Positions 59,039-62,390 of a stretch of 62,390 nucleotides of DNA are shown here, piece after piece. A program made the translations under genes and the position numbers. Numbering within the stretch: position 1 is the stretch's first letter; each line of letters begins with the position of its first letter. Under the pieces are notes generated by a model. The model ran no database searches and was not told the origin of the DNA. It was given only the letters and a program-made list of their open reading frames with translations. This DNA comes from an uncultured Clostridia bacterium (GTDB taxonomy: Bacteria; Bacillota; Clostridia; Christensenellales; Borkfalkiaceae): NCBI GenBank assembly GCA_944354265.1, contig CALVPX010000005.1, forward strand, positions 1 to 62,390, written 5' to 3'.

Positions 59039-59763
59039 TGCTTGAATTTAAAGACGTAGACTACACCTACCACACCCTTTCGGGCGAGACGACGGCGCTG
59101 AAGGGGCTGACCTTCGGCATAGAGCGCGGGCAGTTTGTGTCTGTGATAGGCCCTTCGGGCTGCGGTAAGACGACAATACTTTCGCTTGCGGCGGGGCTGT
59201 TACAGCCGACGGGCGGGACGATTGAGCGCGAGGGCTGCGACTGCGGATATATGCTGCAGCGCGACGCGCTGTTCCCGTGGCGGACGGTGGAACAAAACAT
59301 TTATCTGCCGCTTGAGATTCGCGGCGAAAAGAGCGCCGAGGCAAAGGGCAAGGCCGTCGCCCTCGCCGAAAAGTACGGGCTGAAGGACTTTTTGGGCAAG
59401 AAGCCCAAGGAGCTTTCGGGCGGGATGAGGCAGCGCGTGGCGCTGATACGCACGCTTGCCGCGGGCGCAGAGCTGCTGCTCTTAGACGAACCCTTTTCGG
59501 CGCTTGACTACCAAACGAGGCTTGAAGTGTGCGACGACGTGCAGGCGATAATTAAAAACGAGCACAAGACCGCCCTTTTGGTGACGCACGACATTTCGGA
59601 GGCAATAGCGCTTTCGGATAAGGTGATAGTGCTGTCGGCGCGCCCCGCGAAGGTGGTTGCCGAACACGACATAACCTTTGGCGACGGAACGCCGAAGTCG
59701 AGGAGAAATTCCGGGCAGTTTGCGCACACATTTGAAATTTTGCGCGACGAGCTTGGGATATAA
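59035..59763 (+). CDS. ABC transporter ATP-binding protein, SsuB/TauB/ThiZ-type
   Basis: 242 residues: Walker A GPSGCGKTT, Q-loop MLQRDALFPWRTVEQN (typical of nitrate/sulfonate/HMP importers), signature LSGGMRQR, Walker B LLLLDEPFSALD and VTHDISEAIALSDKV. It starts within the stop of the binding-protein gene (ATGATG), so translation is coupled. Confidence 0.94.
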   Translation: MMLEFKDVDYTYHTLSGETTALKGLTFGIERGQFVSVIGPSGCGKTTILSLAAGLLQPTGGTIEREGCDCGYMLQRDALFPWRTVEQNIYLPLEIRGEKSAEAKGKAVALAEKYGLKDFLGKKPKELSGGMRQRVALIRTLAAGAELLLLDEPFSALDYQTRLEVCDDVQAIIKNEHKTALLVTHDISEAIALSDKVIVLSARPAKVVAEHDITFGDGTPKSRRNSGQFAHTFEILRDELGI

Positions 59764-59777
59764 AGATTTGAATAGTC

Positions 59778-59804
59778 TGCCGCCGCGCCTGCGGCGCGGC
59801 GGCA
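59778..59804 (+). promoter_or_regulatory. Strong intercistronic hairpin in the ABC operon
   Basis: TGCCGCCGCGCC and GGCGCGGCGGCA around TGC, between the ATPase and permease genes. With no T-run after it, it more likely sets differential mRNA stability or translation than terminates. Confidence 0.5.
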
Positions 59805-59819
59805 CAATGAGTGCAACAT

Positions 59820-60620
59820 ATGAAAAACGTACATCAATATTCCGCCGGGCACATTGCATTTTTGAAGGGTGTGCGGCGAAAAAAGATAATAATCTGGTCG
59901 GCGCGGCTTGGGCTTTTAGTTGCGCTGATAGGGCTGTGGGAGCTGTGCGCGCAACTTGAACTCATAGACCCCTTTGTCACCTCCTCCCCCTCGCGGGTGG
60001 TGGCGACGATAGGCGAGCTGTACGCCACGGGCAACCTGTTCTACCACATAGGCATAACGCTGATGGAGACGCTGATAGGCTTCTTTGCCGCCGTAATTTT
60101 GGGCTATGCCATTGCCGTGGCGCTGTGGCTGAGCGACGGGGCGAGAAAGATTTTTGAGCCGTACATTGTAGTTCTGAACGCACTGCCCAAGATTGCGCTT
60201 GGCCCCCTCATCATAATATGGATGGGCACGGGCTACACCGCCATCATATTCATGACCATAATAGTCTCTATTATAGTGTGCATAATGAACACGCTGACGG
60301 GATTTTTGCAGGTGGACGGCACCATGCTGACGCTCATGCGCGCATTAGGCGCAAACAAGCGGCAGACGCTGACAAAGCTTGTAATACCCGCCTCCCTCCC
60401 TCAGCTGATGAACACCTTGAAGGTGGCCGTGGGGTTGGCGTGGATAGGTTCTATAATGGGCGAATACATCGTCTCCCGCGCGGGGCTTGGGTACCTGATC
60501 GTCTACGGCGGGCAGGTGTTCAGGCTTGACCTTGTGATGACGGCGACCATAATACTCTGCGCCTTGGCAGGCGCGATGTACGCCGTCGTTGCGCTGATAG
60601 AGCGCATTGTTACAAAGTAA
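59820..60620 (+). CDS. ABC transporter permease, SsuC/TauC/ThiX-type
   Basis: 266 residues with six predicted helices and the BPD_transp_1 EAA loop RALGANKRQTLTKLVIPASLPQLMNTLKVAVGLAW. It pairs with the ATPase and binding protein upstream. The first in-frame ATG is 59820 (MKNVHQYSAGH); a GTG at 59811 is possible. No clear Shine-Dalgarno, and the strong hairpin just upstream is part of its translation context. Confidence 0.9.
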   Translation: MKNVHQYSAGHIAFLKGVRRKKIIIWSARLGLLVALIGLWELCAQLELIDPFVTSSPSRVVATIGELYATGNLFYHIGITLMETLIGFFAAVILGYAIAVALWLSDGARKIFEPYIVVLNALPKIALGPLIIIWMGTGYTAIIFMTIIVSIIVCIMNTLTGFLQVDGTMLTLMRALGANKRQTLTKLVIPASLPQLMNTLKVAVGLAWIGSIMGEYIVSRAGLGYLIVYGGQVFRLDLVMTATIILCALAGAMYAVVALIERIVTK

Positions 60621-60700
60621 TTTATTATCGCAAAAAACTTCCGTCAAGCTTTTGCATGACACCTCTCCTTGAATGGCGGAGGCAAAGTTGCGGTAAAGAA

Positions 60701-60730
60701 CGCGCGCGGGGCTCAACTGCCCCGCGCGCA
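60701..60730. terminator. Terminator between ABC operon and the 84-aa gene
   Basis: Arms CGCGCGCGGGGC and GCCCCGCGCGC around TCAACT, between convergent genes. Confidence 0.65.
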
Positions 60731-60778
60731 TTACTTTTAAATATGGAGAAAATCGACCCCGCAACCGGACATGCGGAG

Positions 60779-61033
60779 TCATGCAATATTGCAGGTCTGC
60801 GAGCGGGCGGCGCACGCCCTTCTGATTTGAGCAAACGTCTCCCTTTCCTCCACGTTGAGGCCGCGGAGGCCGTCTATTTCCCTTAAAATATCTTCGCTGT
60901 CGCGCACGGGCTGTTTGCCGTGGCTGAGGGTGTAAGTTTGTCCGTCGGGCGTGATGAGCTGCATTTCCCCGTCGCGCTCGGCCCTTACGCGCATGATCTG
61001 CGCCTTTATATATGCGGCATAGTTTAACTTCAT
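60779..61033 (-). CDS. Hypothetical 84-residue protein
   Basis: Family not recognised. Soluble and charged. MKLNYAAYIKAQIMRVRAERDGEMQLITPDGQTYTL looks like a helix followed by a short beta-hairpin. Residues about 40-70 (RDSEDILREIDGLRGLNVEERETFAQIRRAC) are helical. GGGAGGAGG precedes the ATG at ideal spacing, which supports a real gene. It diverges from the WYL regulator across a shared control region. Confidence 0.65.
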   Translation of the reverse strand: MKLNYAAYIKAQIMRVRAERDGEMQLITPDGQTYTLSHGKQPVRDSEDILREIDGLRGLNVEERETFAQIRRACAARSQTCNIA

Positions 61034-61084
61034 GGTTGCCTCCTCCCTTAACTTTATTTCTACTATTGATTATACTCAATAATG

Positions 61085-61113
61085 TTGACAAATATTGTCA
61101 TGTATGATAAAAT
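61085..61113 (+). promoter_or_regulatory. WYL regulator promoter with palindromic operator
   Basis: TTGACA-17-TAAAAT. The palindrome TGACAA-ATA-TTGTCA (61086-61100) overlaps the -35, and the divergent small gene starts 52 bp away. An AT-rich inverted repeat (AAATTTTTTTA/TAAAAAAATTT, 61110-61140) lies in the leader. Confidence 0.6.
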
Positions 61114-61224
61114 TTTTTTAAGAATTTTTAAAAAAATTTGCGTCCAAAGTATTGACATGTTCAATAACTGACAAACGGGACAACATTAAAAACATTCTTG
61201 GCATATTATATGGAGGGCAGCGCC

Positions 61225-62142
61225 ATGAAATACCGCATTATGATAAATATTATTTCCACTCTGCTTGCCAAGCGCAAGGTGACGGCAAAGGAGTTGGCGG
61301 ACAAGTACGAAATTTCGCTGAGGACGGTTTACAGATATATTGACGACCTTTCGGTGGCGGGCATACCCGTGGACGTTGTGCGGGGAAGGTACGGCGGCGT
61401 CACCATATCGGACGCATACAGATTGCCCGACGGCTATTTTACGCGTGAAGAGTACGACTCGGCCTGCAATGCCCTCAAGGCGTGGGCGGCGCAGGTAAAC
61501 GACGGCGCGGCCCTTTCCGCCCTAGATAAGATTGAGCGGCAGAAGAAGAACGACCGCAGCGAGATGACCGTTTCGGGAAACATAATAGTTGACGGCGGCG
61601 TTTGGGGGGACAACGGAGCTTTTTCCGACAAGATGAAGGCGTGCGAGCGCGCCGTGAACGAGTGCGCATGCGTGCAGATAGACTATATTTCACGCGACGG
61701 CGAGCACAGCCGCAGGGTAATTGACCCCTATGTGCTCATACTCAAGCGCAACGTGTGGTACGTTTACGCCTTCTGCCACACCAAGCAGGAATTCAGAACC
61801 TTCAAGATAGGGCGCATAAAAAAGCTGTGGTTCACGGGCGAACACTTTGAAAAAAAGAGCATATCCAAAGAGGACATACCCTTAAACTTTTTTTACGGCG
61901 CAGACGACATGACCGACGTGACCTTGGAGATAGAGCGCAGCGCGCTTGCCGATGCCGAGGAATGGCTTGGGGTTGACTCCATTGAGCCGCGGGCGGACAA
62001 ATTAGTGTGCGAAATGAGGCTGCCGAAGGACGGACTTGCAAACAAAATTATTTCGTTCGGCGGGGCGATTAAAGTGCTTTCGCCCGAGCCGCTCGCCGAG
62101 GAAGTAAAGAGCATTGCAAGGCGCATCTGCGACGGCGTGTAA
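61225..62142 (+). CDS. WYL-domain transcriptional regulator (YafY-type)
   Basis: 305 residues. An N-terminal HTH_11 winged helix (VTAKELADKYEISLRTVYRYIDDLSVAGIPVDVVRGRYGGVTI) is followed by a WYL domain (about 135-210, CVQIDYISRDGEHSRRVIDPYVLILKRNVWYVYAFC) and the C-terminal WCX part. WYL domains bind ligands, often nucleic acid or small molecules. ATG 61225 has GGAGGG at proper spacing; an earlier in-frame codon at 61198 lacks one. Confidence 0.93.
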   Translation: MKYRIMINIISTLLAKRKVTAKELADKYEISLRTVYRYIDDLSVAGIPVDVVRGRYGGVTISDAYRLPDGYFTREEYDSACNALKAWAAQVNDGAALSALDKIERQKKNDRSEMTVSGNIIVDGGVWGDNGAFSDKMKACERAVNECACVQIDYISRDGEHSRRVIDPYVLILKRNVWYVYAFCHTKQEFRTFKIGRIKKLWFTGEHFEKKSISKEDIPLNFFYGADDMTDVTLEIERSALADAEEWLGVDSIEPRADKLVCEMRLPKDGLANKIISFGGAIKVLSPEPLAEEVKSIARRICDGV

Positions 62143-62172
62143 AAATTTTATTTGACAAATATATACAAAATA

Positions 62173-62202
62173 CTTGCCAAACTTGGCAAGATATGATAGA
62201 AT
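62173..62202 (+). promoter_or_regulatory. Promoter overlapped by an 18-bp palindromic operator
   Basis: TTGCCA-17-TAGAAT. CTTGCCAAACTTGGCAAG (62173-62190), a palindrome except for the central two bases, covers the -35 and part of the spacer, a classic repressor position. The controlled gene lies beyond the window. Confidence 0.65.
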
Positions 62203-62390
62203 GTATTAACAAGAGGATAAATTATAAATACGCTCATCCATTACCCTCGATTAAAAACCGTGGGTACGCTCCTAAGGGCGGCGGAACGCAAGTTCCGCCG
62301 CTTCCTTTATGCAACAATCATAACTACGCGTTCAACGCGTAGTTTGCACTAGCCCTGTAAGGGCATGGTACCGGCTGTGCTATTCGCACT
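62203..62390 (+). other. Leader or repeat region running off the window
   Basis: Following the promoter there are three compact hairpins: GGCGGAAC-GCAA-GTTCCGCC, AACTACGCG/CGCGTAGTT and GCCCT/AGGGC. No start codon with a Shine-Dalgarno leads into a long frame before the window ends. It may be a structured 5' leader or another intergenic repeat. Confidence 0.4.

Overview
The window looks like ordinary chromosome from an endospore-forming, Clostridia-type Firmicute, probably an uncultured gut lineage. The evidence is an intact spoIIA operon (SpoIIAA, SpoIIAB, sigma-F), the clostridial SCIFF peptide with its radical SAM maturase, HemZ, a TIGR04086-like membrane protein and a single bifunctional Rel. 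Promoters are mostly of the TTGACA-17-TATAAT type, and most start codons have a good Shine-Dalgarno. There is no rRNA, CRISPR array, phage or transposase gene. Order-level placement cannot be made from the sequence alone.

Layout. Positions 1-24.4 kb, mostly minus strand, hold a conserved clostridial housekeeping block. In transcription order it reads ruvC-ruvA-ruvB-queA-tgt-yajC-TIGR04086-scfA-scfB-secD-secF-recJ-rel-MBL hydrolase-hemZ-XRE regulator-rpsO-pnp, with argH diverging from ruvC and an aminotransferase beyond it. Positions 24.5-26.6 kb carry the spoIIA operon and a GNAT acetyltransferase. Positions 27.4-30.2 kb encode a MacB/FtsX-type ABC transporter. Positions 30.4-33.4 kb hold a DUF378 protein, hpt, a MIF-like protein and tilS, divergent from a four-gene tRNA operon (fMet, Met, Glu, Val). 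Positions 34.5-42 kb are more accessory: an HxlR/NTF2-like/flavoprotein module, a tandem pair of DUF4085-like paralogues, DegV, MarR, and a divergent acetyltransferase/LysR pair. Positions 42-50 kb carry a Na/Pi cotransporter with a Pho-box-like promoter, trmL, an rdgB-phosphodiesterase-membrane protein operon and a phosphohexomutase. Positions 50-62 kb hold a large secreted lipoprotein, a ComEC-type MBL protein, valS, an NMT1/THI5-type ABC importer behind a structured leader, and a WYL regulator.

The most unusual aspect is the intergenic space. Nearly every gap above 200 bp is filled with hairpin-forming repeats of at least six sequence families, often as mosaics. In five near-complete copies of the main hairpin element the outer arms differ in sequence but stay complementary to each other. 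These repeats split otherwise tight operons (ruvC/ruvA/ruvB/queA/tgt, scfA/scfB, rel/recJ).

Other points worth attention: several genes with consensus promoters placed so that the start codon is at or near +1 (leaderless mRNAs); a SecD/SecF pair lacking the conserved membrane aspartates; a possible standalone structured RNA between argH and the aminotransferase; a roughly 160-nt structured leader upstream of the NMT1-type importer; and a decayed second copy of the valS translation start upstream of valS. All structural and family calls here were made by eye, without database searches.
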